This document shows, one piece after another, positions 20,084-30,049 of a DNA stretch of 64,000 bases. The notes under the pieces are model-generated. The model did not search any database and had not been told where the DNA came from. It was given only the letters and a program-made list of their open reading frames with translations. The position numbers and the translations under genes are program-made. Origin of the DNA: Methylorubrum populi (GTDB taxonomy: Bacteria > Pseudomonadota > Alphaproteobacteria > Rhizobiales > Beijerinckiaceae); assembly GCA_036946625.1 (NCBI GenBank), contig JAQIIU010000002.1, positions 1,116,001-1,180,000 of the forward strand. Direction: 5' to 3'. How positions within the stretch are numbered: the stretch's first letter is position 1; every line of letters starts with the position of its first letter.

Positions 20084-20662
20084 TTAGCCGAAATTGCCGG
20101 CGCGGTTCGTCGCGAGGGCCGGCTTTCCGCCGATGAGACGCCGCTTCAACCGCACCAGTGCCTCGCGCTGCAACTCGCTCGGTGCGGAATGGGCGGAGGC
20201 GACCTTGGTCAGCATGTCGACGAGCTGCATCCGCTCCTCGCCGGTCAGCTTCTCGCGAAACAGCGGCAGCAGCGGGTCGGCGACGAGGGAGAAGGGGCGA
20301 CGCTCCTGCGTGTAGCGCCACGCCCGCTCGAAGGTCGCGGAAATCGTCTGGATCTCCAGCGGGTTCTCCATCAGTTCGAGGATGCGGGTCTTCTCCGAGG
20401 CCGTGATCGGGCTGCCGGTGCGCACGATCTGGATCATCAGGATCACCGCGGCGAGCCGCACGTCGTTCACTCGCTGCAGCGGCGTGCCGACGAGATTCTC
20501 GAAGGCCGACTTCGCCCGACGCTGGAGCCCCTTGGTGTCCTGGTCGATCTCCTTGAGCTGCTTGACGGTGTAGTGAGCCCGGAGCAGCCAGAACAATACG
20601 CTGGCGACGATGGCGGCAAAGATGATGAGGATCGGCAAGACGCGGTCTCCGCAAACCCGCAC
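20084..20662 (-). CDS. membrane-anchored TerB-like protein of unknown function
   Basis: About 192 residues. One N-terminal membrane segment (LPILIIFAAIVASVLFWLLR) is followed by a basic linker and an all-helical domain: VNDVRLAAVILMIQIVRTGS, ASEKTRILELMENP, then LREKLTGEERMQLVDMLTKV and a final arginine-rich helix. The helical part resembles the tellurite-resistance TerB fold. The start is uncertain: GTG 20662 is taken here, while TTG 20638 would place the membrane segment at the extreme N-terminus. It sits alone between repeat B and tRNA-Val. Confidence 0.6.
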   Translation of the reverse strand: MRVCGDRVLPILIIFAAIVASVLFWLLRAHYTVKQLKEIDQDTKGLQRRAKSAFENLVGTPLQRVNDVRLAAVILMIQIVRTGSPITASEKTRILELMENPLEIQTISATFERAWRYTQERRPFSLVADPLLPLFREKLTGEERMQLVDMLTKVASAHSAPSELQREALVRLKRRLIGGKPALATNRAGNFG

Positions 20663-20764
20663 ATGAAGCGAATCATCGACTAACCGACCATGCAGGCGCC
20701 CGAGGGTCAAATGCCCTGCGCTCGCAAGAGTTCGGTCGTGGTTGGGATAAGTCGTGAGGGGCGG

Positions 20765-20839
20765 TGGTGGGCGCGACAGGGATCGAACCTGTGACCCTTC
20801 GCGTGTGAAGCGAATGCTCTCCCGCTGAGCTACGCACCC
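20765..20839 (-). tRNA. tRNA-Val (anticodon CAC)
   Basis: On the minus strand the sequence starts GGGTGCGTAGCTCAGCGGGA and ends CGCGCCCACCA with an encoded CCA. The anticodon stem TTCGC/GCGAA encloses TTCACAC, giving anticodon CAC for GUG valine codons. The T arm has GGTTCGATCC. Confidence 0.95.
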
Positions 20840-21028
20840 GAGCCCCACGGTGCCGCTTGCGGAGGGCGGCACGGGTGTCGCCGCAGCGACGGAGGGCCGT
20901 ATACGCCGTGGCCGGGCGCTCGTAAAGCGGCTTCCGCGCGGCGGCGGCGGAATCGTGACGCCGTTCGATTCACTCGCCTCGACCGCTCGCCCCACGCTTG
21001 TCTCGCAGGCTCGAACGCGCTACGGGAG

Positions 21029-21054
21029 CGTACCGTACCGTACCGTACGGTACG
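21029..21054. promoter_or_regulatory. CGTAC tandem repeat and 16-bp palindrome, probable regulator operator
   Basis: CGTAC is repeated four times in tandem and ends in the perfect palindrome CGTACCGTACGGTACG (21039-21054). It lies 17 bases before the ATG of the TetR-family gene. TetR repressors commonly bind such palindromes over their own promoter, so autoregulation is a reasonable inference. Confidence 0.6.
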
Positions 21055-21071
21055 CATTCGACGGCCGCATC

Positions 21072-21734
21072 ATGCAGACGAGCGCCCTTGCGACGGACGC
21101 GTCCGCGCCCGAGACGCCCTCTCCGCGTCAGCAGGCGGTGCTGGACGCGGCCCTGGCCCTGATGGTCGATGGCGGCGATCCGCTCACCATGGACGCGGTG
21201 GCGCGCCGGGCGAGTTGCTCGAAGGAAACGCTCTACAAGTGGTTCGGCGACCGCGACGGGCTGCTGACCGCGACCGTCCGCTGGCAGGCCTCGCGGGTCC
21301 ATGCCGGCCGCTACGAGGTGGCCGATCTCGACGCCGCCGCCTTGCGCGAAAACCTCCTCGATTTCGCCGGGAGCTGGCTCGCGGTGATCGCCAGCCGCAC
21401 CTCGGTGGCCCTCAACCGCATCGCCATCGCCGATGCGGGCTCCCGCAAAGGCGCCTCACAGAAGGGTAATCTCGGCGGCATCGTGCTGGCGAACGGCCGT
21501 TTCGCCATCGGCGAGCGGGTCAAGCCCGTGCTGGAGGCCGGCCGCGCGGCGGGTCTCCTCGCCTTCGAAGACAGCGAGACGGCCTTCCGGACCTTCTTCG
21601 GTCTGGTCGGCCGCGATATCCAGATCCGACTTCTGCTCGGCGACGCGCTCGACCTCGACGCCGCCGGCATCCGAAGCGAGGCGGCCCGCGCCGTCGAGCA
21701 GTTCCTGACCCTCTACGGCCAGGCGAAACCCTGA
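21072..21734 (+). CDS. TetR/AcrR-family transcriptional regulator
   Basis: 220 residues. The N-terminal helix-turn-helix is RQQAVLDAALALMVDGGDPL, then TMDAVARRASCSKETLYKWF and GDRDGLLTATV (residues ~18-70), the standard TetR layout. The C-terminal ligand domain (AFRTFFGLVGRDIQIRLLLG) resembles the AefR-type C-terminal domain. The start at 21072 is preceded by a CGTAC-rich palindrome. The next gene, ilvC, starts 33 bases after its stop on the same strand, so co-transcription with ilvC is possible, although ilvC has its own strong ribosome binding site. Confidence 0.88.
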   Translation: MQTSALATDASAPETPSPRQQAVLDAALALMVDGGDPLTMDAVARRASCSKETLYKWFGDRDGLLTATVRWQASRVHAGRYEVADLDAAALRENLLDFAGSWLAVIASRTSVALNRIAIADAGSRKGASQKGNLGGIVLANGRFAIGERVKPVLEAGRAAGLLAFEDSETAFRTFFGLVGRDIQIRLLLGDALDLDAAGIRSEAARAVEQFLTLYGQAKP

Positions 21735-22787
<1,053 letters not shown>

Positions 22788-22798
22788 TTTGGCATGGG

Positions 22799-22869
22799 GA
22801 GGCCGGGCTTCGCTCGGCCTCCACCGTTGCGCGGGAAGGCCGGTTCGCGCGAGCGTGACCGGCCTTTTC
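22799..22869 (+). terminator. tandem hairpins terminating ilvC
   Basis: The first stem is GAGGCCG/CGGCCTC (22799-22805/22815-22821). The second is AAGGCCGGT/ACCGGCCTT (22836-22844/22858-22866), followed by TTCAT. They begin 12 bases after the ilvC stop. Confidence 0.7.
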
Positions 22870-23000
22870 ATAGCCCCGCTTGCGCCCTTGCGCCTTAAAC
22901 GCTCCTTGAGGCCCGAGGCAACGGACCCCGGCTTTACGAACCGCACCGGGTCGTGCTTCGTGCACGCGACCTCGAACAGCGCGGCGGCCCGCCTCTCGAC

Positions 23001-23825
23001 ATGACTTTCTTGAGACAGACTCTGAGAAACCACCCACGGATCAAGCAGAAACTCAAATCCGTCGCAAAGGCCGCGGGATTACTCCGCGACAGCCCGGCAA
23101 ACGACTTCTACCGCGATCTGGCCGAGGTGAAGGCCCGGGGCGACGACGCCTTCTCGAAACTATTCTACGGCTACGACGGCAGTCACCTGATCAACAAGTG
23201 GAACCACTTCCTGCCGATCTACAGCCGGCTGTTCGCACCTTATCGAACCGGCATGCCGGACGGGCGGCCGCTGCGTTTCCTCGAAATCGGCGTCTACCAA
23301 GGCGGCTCGCTCGACCTGTGGCGCCGCTTCTTCGGCGAGTCCGCCATCCTCTACGGCATCGACGTCGATCCGCGCTGCGCGGTGTTCGACGGCCGCGCGG
23401 CACAGGTGCGGATCGGCTCGCAGGCCGATCCCGCCTTCCTGCGCTCCGTGGTCGAGGAGATGGGCGGCGTCGACGTCGTCCTCGACGATGGCAGCCACGT
23501 CGCGCGCCACCAGCGGGTCAGCTTCGAGACCCTGTTTCCGCTGATGGCGGAGGACGGGCTCTACGTCGCCGAGGATCTGCACACCTCGTACTGGCGCGAC
23601 TACGAGGGCGGCTATCGCCGCAAGGGCACGTTCCTGGAGATGACGAAGGCGCTCATCGACGACATGCACGCTTGGTATCACGACCGCGGCGCGCGAGAGA
23701 TCGGACGCGGCATCGGCGCGATCCACGTCTTCGACAGCATCGTCGCCTTCGAGAAGGGCGCAGGCGAGCGGCCGTTCCACACCACCATCGGCACGCCGCA
23801 GCGGGCGATCGACCGGGTGCGTTGA
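23001..23825 (+). CDS. class I SAM-dependent methyltransferase (CmcI/Methyltransf_24-like)
   Basis: 274 residues. The SAM site is LRFLEIGVYQGGSLDLWRRF (~94-113), then YGIDVDPRC, with VDVVLDDGSHVARHQRVSF as the post-I region. This pattern is seen in the cephalosporin-hydroxylase-like and sugar-tailoring methyltransferases (GxxxGxS motif, D-D-G-S-H). The first 70 residues are basic and aromatic (FYRDLAEVKARGDDAFSKLF, HLINKWNHFLPIYSRLF). The substrate is unknown. It is monocistronic, followed by repeat-rich DNA. Confidence 0.75.
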   Translation: MTFLRQTLRNHPRIKQKLKSVAKAAGLLRDSPANDFYRDLAEVKARGDDAFSKLFYGYDGSHLINKWNHFLPIYSRLFAPYRTGMPDGRPLRFLEIGVYQGGSLDLWRRFFGESAILYGIDVDPRCAVFDGRAAQVRIGSQADPAFLRSVVEEMGGVDVVLDDGSHVARHQRVSFETLFPLMAEDGLYVAEDLHTSYWRDYEGGYRRKGTFLEMTKALIDDMHAWYHDRGAREIGRGIGAIHVFDSIVAFEKGAGERPFHTTIGTPQRAIDRVR

Positions 23826-23934
23826 GGTTCCGGAAGCAGAAGCACCCGCGCATCTTGCAGGATGCACAGGCGCTTTTTTGTACGGCTGGCGAATGGTTTC
23901 GGATGACACGCGCGGCTCATCCGGCCTACGTCGC

Positions 23935-24083
23935 GCTCTGGATTGCTTCGCTTCGCTCGCAATGACGGAAGAGGGAGGCTCACACCGTCATTGCGAGCCG
24001 TCAGGCGAAGCAATCCAGGAGCGCGGCGGCGCCGGACAAGTCGCGACGCTGGATCGCTTCGCCGACGCTCGCGATGACGGCGG
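23935..24083. repeat. degenerate repeat family B-like palindromes
   Basis: Three diverged half-copies of the GTCATTGCGAG...GAAGCAATCCAG type occur in tandem (about 23938-23972, 23986-24027 and 24045-24083). They fill the converging gap between the methyltransferase and ccr. Confidence 0.55.
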
Positions 24084-24091
24084 AGCAGGGC

Positions 24092-25390
24092 TTACATCGC
24101 CTTCAGCGGACCGGCCTCGATCACGTCCTCGACCGTGCGCAGGCCCGCGCGGGTCGCGTTGACGAGCACCGCCATGTTGCCCGGCGGGTGCTGGTTCTTC
24201 CACATCTTGGTGTGGGCGGCCGGGATCTTGTCCCAGGGGAACACCTCGCTCATGCAGGGATCGACCCGCCGGTCCATGACGAACTGGTTGGCGGCCGAGG
24301 CCTGCTTGAGGTGGGCGAAGTGCGAGCCCTGGATGCGCTTCTGGCGCATCCAGACGTAGCGGGCGTCGAAGGTGATGTTGAAGCCGGTGGTGCCGGCGCA
24401 GAACACCACCATGCCGCCGCGCTTCACCACCAGCGACGAGACCGGGAAGGTCGCCTCGCCCGGATGCTCGAACACGATGTCGACGTCGTTGCCCTTGCCG
24501 GTGATGTCCCAGATCGCCTTGCCGAACTTCCGGGCTTCCTTGAGCCAGGTGTTGTACTCGGGGCTGTTGACCTTCGGGAGCTGGCCCCAGCAGTCGAAGT
24601 CCTTGCGGTTGATGACGCCCTTGGCGCCCAAGCTCATCACGTAGTCGCGCTTCGACTCGTCCGAGATCACGGCGATGGCGTTGGCGCCGGATGCCGCGCA
24701 GAGCTGCACGCCGAACACGCCGAGACCGCCGGAGGCACCCCAGATCAGCACGTTCTGGCCCGGGCGCACGGTGTGCGGCGCGTGGCCGAACAGCATGCGG
24801 TAGGCGGTGGCGAGCGTGAGCGTGTAGCAGGCGGCCTCTTCCCAGGTCAGGTGCCTGGGCCGCGACATGAGCTGGCGCGACTGCACCCGGCAGAACTGCG
24901 CGAAGGAGCCGTCGCCGGTCTCGTAGCCCCAGATGCGCTGGGTCGGCGAGAACATCGGGTCGCCGCCGTTGCACTCCTCGTCGTCGCCGTCGTCCTGATT
25001 GCAGTGGACGATGACCTCGTCGCCGACCTTCCAGCGCTTCACCTTGGCGCCGACCTTCCAGACGATACCGGAGGCGTCCGAGCCGGCGATGTGGTACTCG
25101 CCCTTGTGCACGTCGAAGGGCGAGATCGGCTCGCCGAGCCCGGCCCAGACGCCGTTGTAGTTCACGCCCGCGGCCATGACGTAGACCAGCACCTCGTCGT
25201 CGCCGATGTCCCAGACCGGCAGGACTTCGAGCTGGTGGGATTGCTCCGGAGGCCCGTGGCGCTCGCGGCGGATCGCCCAAGCATACATCCTGGCAGGCAC
25301 GTGGCCGAGCGGAGGGATCTCGCCGAGCTCGTAAAGATCCTTGGCTTCCGCCGTCTGCCCGGTCCAGGCCGGCGCTGCGCTTGCAGCCAT
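24092..25390 (-). CDS. ccr: crotonyl-CoA carboxylase/reductase
   Basis: 432 residues. It reduces crotonyl-CoA with NADPH while adding CO2 to make (2S)-ethylmalonyl-CoA, the defining step of the ethylmalonyl-CoA pathway for glyoxylate regeneration. The medium-chain dehydrogenase fold is seen in SDASGIVWKVGAKVKRWKVG (GroES-like), HCNQDDGDDEECNGGDPMFS, the nucleotide-binding loop WGASGGLGVFGVQ, and ATFPVSSLVVKRGGMVVFCA. The start at 25390 (MAASAAPAW) has AGGGAG upstream; longer open frames reach 25525 but lack support. It sits next to katA and ~2 kb from ecm, which uses its product after epimerisation. Confidence 0.97.
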   Translation of the reverse strand: MAASAAPAWTGQTAEAKDLYELGEIPPLGHVPARMYAWAIRRERHGPPEQSHQLEVLPVWDIGDDEVLVYVMAAGVNYNGVWAGLGEPISPFDVHKGEYHIAGSDASGIVWKVGAKVKRWKVGDEVIVHCNQDDGDDEECNGGDPMFSPTQRIWGYETGDGSFAQFCRVQSRQLMSRPRHLTWEEAACYTLTLATAYRMLFGHAPHTVRPGQNVLIWGASGGLGVFGVQLCAASGANAIAVISDESKRDYVMSLGAKGVINRKDFDCWGQLPKVNSPEYNTWLKEARKFGKAIWDITGKGNDVDIVFEHPGEATFPVSSLVVKRGGMVVFCAGTTGFNITFDARYVWMRQKRIQGSHFAHLKQASAANQFVMDRRVDPCMSEVFPWDKIPAAHTKMWKNQHPPGNMAVLVNATRAGLRTVEDVIEAGPLKAM

Positions 25391-25512
25391 CGTGGCACTC
25401 CCTGTTGTTCTGGCCCGCGCGTGACGAACCGCGCGACCTTGGCCGACGCTATAAGCACGATGTTTCCGGCCTTCCAAGTGGCCCAAAAGGCGAGGGCTTG
25501 TCCTCTCCGCAC

Positions 25513-25545
25513 AAAAAAGAGGCACCGACCGAGATCGGCGCCCCT
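25513..25545 (-). terminator. intrinsic terminator of the catalase gene
   Basis: Read on the minus strand: GGCGCCGA, a 4-base loop, TCGGTGCC (one G-T pair), then TCTTTTTT. It begins ~25 bases after the katA stop and lies upstream of ccr. Confidence 0.8.
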
Positions 25546-25569
25546 GAATTCAAAATATCGTTGAAGTGA

Positions 25570-27042
25570 CTACTCGGCGGCCGCCCGACGGATGTCGATG
25601 CCGAGGCCCTGGGCGACGCCGCGCCCGAAATCCTCGTGCACCTTGAACCAGTGGGCGATCATTCGCTCCTGGATGTTGCGCGGGCTGTCGCCCATCGAGG
25701 TGACGACGTTGTCGACGAGCCGCTTGCGGCCGCCCTCGTCGAGCACCTTGGTCCAGAACAGCCGCGGCTGGCCGTAGAGATCCTCGTCGTCGCCCGGCCA
25801 GCCGTAGCGGCCGGCATCGCCGCGGATGCGCAAGGGCGGCTCGGCGAAGGACGGATCCTGCTTCGGCCCGCCGAAGGAGTTGGGCTCGTAATCCACCTGC
25901 GCACCGTGGTTGCCGTCGGTGCGCATGGCGCCGTCGCGGTGATAGGTCTGCACGGCCGCGTTCTTGGGCTGGTTCACCGGGATCTGCTGGTAGTTCACGC
26001 CGAGCCGGTAGCGGTGGGCGTCGGCGTAGGACAGCACGCGGTTCTGCAGCATCTTGTCCGGCGAGAAACCGATGCCGGGCACGACGTTCGACGGCTCGAA
26101 GGCGGACTGCTCGATCTCGGCGAAGTAGTTGTCGGGGTTTCGGTTCAGCTCCATCTCGCCGATCTCGATCAGCGGGTAATCGCCGTGCGGCCAGACCTTG
26201 GTGAGGTCGAACGGGTTGATGCGGTAGGTGTCGGCTTCCAGTTCCGGCATGATCTGCACCGCGACCTTCCACTTCGGGAAGTCGCCCTTCTCGATGGCGT
26301 TCGAGAGGTCGGCGGCGGAGTGGTCCGGATCCTTGCCCGCCACCGCGTCGGCCTCGTCGGCAGAGAAGTTTTGGATGCCCTGCTTGGTGAGGAAGTGGAA
26401 CTTCACCCAGTAGCGCTCGCCCCGGTCGTTCCAGAGCGAGAAGGTGTGCGAGCCGTAGCCGTTCATGAACCGGGCCGATTTCGGCGTGCCGCGATCCGAG
26501 TACAGGAACATCACCTGATGGATCGCTTCCGGCGAGAGGCTCCAGAAGTCCCAGCGGCGCCAGTGGGGCTTGAGGTGGGTGCGCGGATCGCGCTTCTGCG
26601 TGCGGATGAAGTCGGAGAACTTGATCGCGTCGCGCACGAAGAAGATCGGCGTGTTGTTGCCGACGAGATCCCAGTTGCCCTCGCTCGTATAGAACTTGAG
26701 GGCGAAGCCGCGCGGATCGCGGGCGGTGTCGGCCGAGCCGGACTCGCCGCCGACGGTGGAGAAGCGAGCCACCATCGGCACCGCGTTGCCGACCTCGGTC
26801 AGCACCTTGGCGCGGGTGAACTCGGCGAGCGACTTGGTGAGCCGGAAGGTGCCGTAGGCGCCGTAGCCCTTGGCGTGGACCACGCGTTCCGGAATCCGCT
26901 CCCGGTTGAAGTGGGCCATCTTCTCGATGAGGTGGTAGTCCTGCATCAGCACCGGCCCGCGGGGGCCGGCGGTGAGCGAGTTCTGGTTGTCGGAAACCGG
27001 ATTTCCGAAGGCGGTGGTGAGCCGTGGGCCCTGATCTGCCAT
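25570..27042 (-). CDS. katA: monofunctional haem catalase
   Basis: 490 residues, a small-subunit haem catalase that disproportionates H2O2. N-terminal [20 protein letters not shown] and [20 protein letters not shown] carry the distal His (residue 56). [16 protein letters not shown] contains the active-site Asn. The proximal Tyr motif is [14 protein letters not shown]. The ATG at 27042 has GAGAGGAGAG upstream. A terminator follows. Peroxide defence is appropriate for a methylotroph or aerobic leaf coloniser. The 260-base upstream gap holds its promoter and ends at a MITE. Confidence 0.96.
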   Translation of the reverse strand: MADQGPRLTTAFGNPVSDNQNSLTAGPRGPVLMQDYHLIEKMAHFNRERIPERVVHAKGYGAYGTFRLTKSLAEFTRAKVLTEVGNAVPMVARFSTVGGESGSADTARDPRGFALKFYTSEGNWDLVGNNTPIFFVRDAIKFSDFIRTQKRDPRTHLKPHWRRWDFWSLSPEAIHQVMFLYSDRGTPKSARFMNGYGSHTFSLWNDRGERYWVKFHFLTKQGIQNFSADEADAVAGKDPDHSAADLSNAIEKGDFPKWKVAVQIMPELEADTYRINPFDLTKVWPHGDYPLIEIGEMELNRNPDNYFAEIEQSAFEPSNVVPGIGFSPDKMLQNRVLSYADAHRYRLGVNYQQIPVNQPKNAAVQTYHRDGAMRTDGNHGAQVDYEPNSFGGPKQDPSFAEPPLRIRGDAGRYGWPGDDEDLYGQPRLFWTKVLDEGGRKRLVDNVVTSMGDSPRNIQERMIAHWFKVHEDFGRGVAQGLGIDIRRAAAE

Positions 27043-27303
27043 CGTGTCTCTCCTCTCGAACGCCTCTGCGGGCGGACGTCGCAACCGTCGGCGTGCTCGT
27101 GCGAGCGTTGCCACCCCAACGCGTGAGGCCGAGGTTGGAGCCATTCGAATCTGCGACGCAGCGATGCATTCGCCGGCCCTGCCCCGGGGCCGGTGCGGGG
27201 AATCGAAGGATCTCGACCGGCCCGAAGTCTGCGCGGACGACAAATCCGCTTCACCGCGGCATCAAGTTTTTCCAGTGCGACGGCAGTCCGACCTCGACCC
27301 TTA

Positions 27304-27520
27304 GAGCCTGTTTGACTGCGGTGCTCCCATCTCGACCCTCATCCTGAGGTGCCGCGTGAGCGGCCTCGAAGGATGCTCCAGGGATCGCGCGGGATCTGGA
27401 GCACCCTTCGAGGCCTCCGCTGCGCTCCGGCACCTCAGGATGAGGGTGGGGAGGGGAGCAGGGCTTTCCTCTCGCCTTGCCGTGGCCTGACGAAGACACG
27501 GCGGCCGGTCAAACAGGCTC
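27304..27520. mobile_element. 217-bp MITE, copy 1
   Basis: Terminal inverted repeats GAGCCTGTTTGAC / GTCAAACAGGCTC, flanked by a 3-bp duplication TTA (27301-27303, 27521-27523). A TNA duplication and GAGCC ends are typical of IS5-type mobility, but there is no gene inside. The interior has a nested palindrome (CATCCTGAGGTGCCG / CGGCACCTCAGGATG). It lies between katA and ecm, 97 bases before the ecm start. Confidence 0.85.
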
Positions 27521-27616
27521 TTATCCCAGATGACGCGACGCGGCGGTTTCGCTACGGTGCCGGCCAACAGCCGTGCCGCAGGCGCGAAGCTGGATCGGAC
27601 AGGGAGTTAGAGTGGG

Positions 27617-29683
27617 ATGAGCGCGCGAGCGGGCATCGCCGAGGTCAAGCGCGACAAGCCGTGGATCATCCGCACCTATGCGGGCCACTCCACGGCGGCT
27701 GAATCGAACACGCTCTATCGCGGCAATCTCGCCAAGGGGCAGACCGGCCTGTCGGTCGCCTTCGACCTGCCGACCCAGACCGGCTACGACCCCGACCACG
27801 AACTCGCCCGCGGCGAGGTCGGCAAGGTCGGCGTCTCGATCGCGCATCTGGGCGATATGCGGACCCTGTTCGACCAGATCCCGCTGGCGCAGATGAACAC
27901 GTCGATGACGATCAACGCCACGGCGCCGTGGCTGCTGTCGCTCTACCTCGCGGTGGCCGAGGAGCAGGGTGCGCCGATCGCGGCGCTCCAGGGCACCACG
28001 CAGAACGACATCATCAAGGAATACCTCTCGCGCGGCACCTACGTGTTCCCGCCCGCGCCCTCGCTGCGGCTGACCAAGGACGTGATCCTGTTCACGACCG
28101 GGAACGTGCCGAAGTGGAACCCGATGAACGTCTGCTCCTACCACCTGCAGGAGGCGGGAGCGACGCCGGTCCAGGAACTCTCCTACGCGCTCGCCATCGC
28201 CATCGCCGTGCTCGATACGGTGCGCGACGATCCCGATTTCGACGAGGCCGGCTTCTCCGACGTGTTCAGCCGGATCTCGTTCTTCGTGAACGCCGGCATG
28301 CGGTTCGTCACCGAGATCTGCAAGATGCGGGCGTTCGCCGAGCTGTGGGACGAGATCGCCCAGGAGCGCTACGGCATCGCCGACGCCAAGAAGCGGATTT
28401 TTCGCTACGGCGTGCAGGTCAACAGTCTCGGACTCACGGAACAGCAACCCGAAAACAACGTCCACCGCATCCTGATCGAGATGCTGGCGGTGACGCTTTC
28501 GAAGCGCGCCCGCGCCCGCGCGGTGCAGTTGCCGGCCTGGAACGAGGCGCTCGGCCTGCCGCGTCCCTGGGACCAGCAATGGTCGATGCGGATGCAGCAG
28601 ATCCTGGCCTTCGAGACCGACCTGCTCGAATACGACGACATCTTCGACGGCTCGACGGTGATCGAGTCCCGCGTCGAGGCCCTGAAGGAGCAGACCCGGG
28701 CCGAGTTGAAGCGCATCGCCGAGTTCGGCGGCGCGGTCACGGCGGTCGAGGCCGGCGAGTTGAAGCGGGCGCTGGTGGAATCGAACGCCAAGCGCATCGC
28801 GGCGATCGAGAAGGGCGACCAGATCGTCGTCGGCGTCAACAAGTGGCAGCAGGGCGAACCCTCGCCGCTGACCGCCGGGGACGGCGCGATCTTCACCGTC
28901 TCCGAGACGGTCGAGATGGAGGCCGAGGCTCGCATCCGCGACTGGCGCGCCAAGCGCGACGACCGGGCCGTCGGCAAGGCTCTGGACGATCTCGAACAGG
29001 CGGCGCGCTCGGGCGCCAACATCATGCCGGTCTCGATCGCCGCCGCGAAGGCGGGGGTGACGACCGGCGAGTGGGGCCAGCGTCTGCGCGAGGTGTTCGG
29101 CGAGTATCGCGCTCCCACCGGCGTGACGCTTCAGACGGTGACCTCGGGGGCGGCGGAAGACGCGCGCCTGCTCATCGCCGACCTCGGCGAGCGGCTCGGC
29201 GAGACGCCGCGCCTCGTCGTCGGCAAGCCCGGACTCGACGGCCATTCCAACGGCGCCGAGCAGATCGCGCTGCGCGCCCGCGACGTCGGCTTCGACGTGA
29301 CCTACGACGGCATCCGCCAGACGCCGACGGAGATCGTCGCCAAGGCGCGCGAGCGCGGCGCCCACGTCATCGGCCTGTCGGTTCTTTCGGGAAGCCACGT
29401 GCCGCTGGTGCGCGAGGTGAAGGCCAAGCTGCGCGAGGCTGGCCTCGACCACGTGCCGGTGGTCGTCGGCGGCATCATTTCGACCGAGGACGAACTGGTG
29501 CTCAAGAACATGGGCGTCACCGCCGTCTACACGCCGAAGGATTACGAGCTCGACAAGATCATGGTCGGTCTCGCCAAGGTGGTGGAGCGGGCGCTCGACA
29601 AGCGCGCCGCCGACCGGGCCGATGCGGAGGCCGGCGTGCCGGGGGCGGCGAAGCGGAACGGGAATGCCGCGCAGGTGTTCTGA
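27617..29683 (+). CDS. ecm: ethylmalonyl-CoA mutase (B12-dependent; MeaA)
   Basis: 688 residues. It converts (2R)-ethylmalonyl-CoA to methylsuccinyl-CoA. The N-terminal TIM-barrel domain has TIRTYAGHST-like WIIRTYAGHSTAAESNTLYR, GLSVAFDLPTQTGYDPDH, and QGTTQNDIIKEYLSRGTYVF. The C-terminal B12-binding domain (~545-670) carries GKPGLDGHSNGAEQIALRAR, the DxHxxG cobalamin motif with its axial His, then GLSVLSGSH and VVVGGIISTEDE. The order in one chain matches MeaA of Methylobacterium and distinguishes it from two-subunit mutases. AGGGAG precedes the ATG. With ccr and meaB in the window, the pathway assignment is firm. Confidence 0.96.
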   Translation: MSARAGIAEVKRDKPWIIRTYAGHSTAAESNTLYRGNLAKGQTGLSVAFDLPTQTGYDPDHELARGEVGKVGVSIAHLGDMRTLFDQIPLAQMNTSMTINATAPWLLSLYLAVAEEQGAPIAALQGTTQNDIIKEYLSRGTYVFPPAPSLRLTKDVILFTTGNVPKWNPMNVCSYHLQEAGATPVQELSYALAIAIAVLDTVRDDPDFDEAGFSDVFSRISFFVNAGMRFVTEICKMRAFAELWDEIAQERYGIADAKKRIFRYGVQVNSLGLTEQQPENNVHRILIEMLAVTLSKRARARAVQLPAWNEALGLPRPWDQQWSMRMQQILAFETDLLEYDDIFDGSTVIESRVEALKEQTRAELKRIAEFGGAVTAVEAGELKRALVESNAKRIAAIEKGDQIVVGVNKWQQGEPSPLTAGDGAIFTVSETVEMEAEARIRDWRAKRDDRAVGKALDDLEQAARSGANIMPVSIAAAKAGVTTGEWGQRLREVFGEYRAPTGVTLQTVTSGAAEDARLLIADLGERLGETPRLVVGKPGLDGHSNGAEQIALRARDVGFDVTYDGIRQTPTEIVAKARERGAHVIGLSVLSGSHVPLVREVKAKLREAGLDHVPVVVGGIISTEDELVLKNMGVTAVYTPKDYELDKIMVGLAKVVERALDKRAADRADAEAGVPGAAKRNGNAAQVF

Positions 29684-29718
29684 CGGCCGCCCCAACGGCT
29701 CGGGAGCGATTTCGGGGT

Positions 29719-29757
29719 GAACGTCACCTCCTCCCCTCGCGGAATGAGGTGACGTTC
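29719..29757. terminator. perfect 12-bp hairpin after ecm
   Basis: GAACGTCACCTC (29719-29730) pairs exactly with GAGGTGACGTTC (29746-29757), followed by a small palindrome GAGAATCATTCTC. There is no T tract, so it could be a Rho-independent terminator only weakly, or a mRNA 3'-end stabiliser. Confidence 0.45.
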
Positions 29758-29831
29758 GAGAATCATTCTCACGAATCGACGTCCGCGATCTTCGCCGAAC
29801 CGCGGTTGATCGCGGCGCGCAGCCCCTCTCA

Positions 29832-30049
29832 GAGCCTGTTTGACTGCAGTGATCCCATCTCGCCCCTCATCCTGAGGTGCCGCGTGAGCGGCCGCGAAGG
29901 GGGCTCCAGATCCCGCGCGATCCCTGGAGCACCCTTCGAGGCCTCCGCTGCGCTCCGGCACCTCAGGATGAGGGTTCAGGATGGGAGTAGAATCTTCCTC
30001 TCGCCTTGCCGTTGCCTGACGAAGACACGGCGGCCGGTCAAACAGGCTC
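29832..30049. mobile_element. MITE of the same family, copy 2
   Basis: 218 bases with the GAGCCTGTTTGAC / GTCAAACAGGCTC ends. Left flank TCA, right flank TGA, so the duplication is not preserved on the right. Its right end abuts the IS4-type element directly. Confidence 0.85.

Noticed and set aside
24074..25564. 496-residue plus-strand open frame opposite ccr
   Set aside because: Antisense shadow; ccr on the minus strand is intact and unmistakable.
29745..29775. Fur-box-like palindrome GAGAATCATTCTC after ecm
   Set aside because: Too short, downstream of the gene and not near an iron gene; more likely part of the 3' hairpin.
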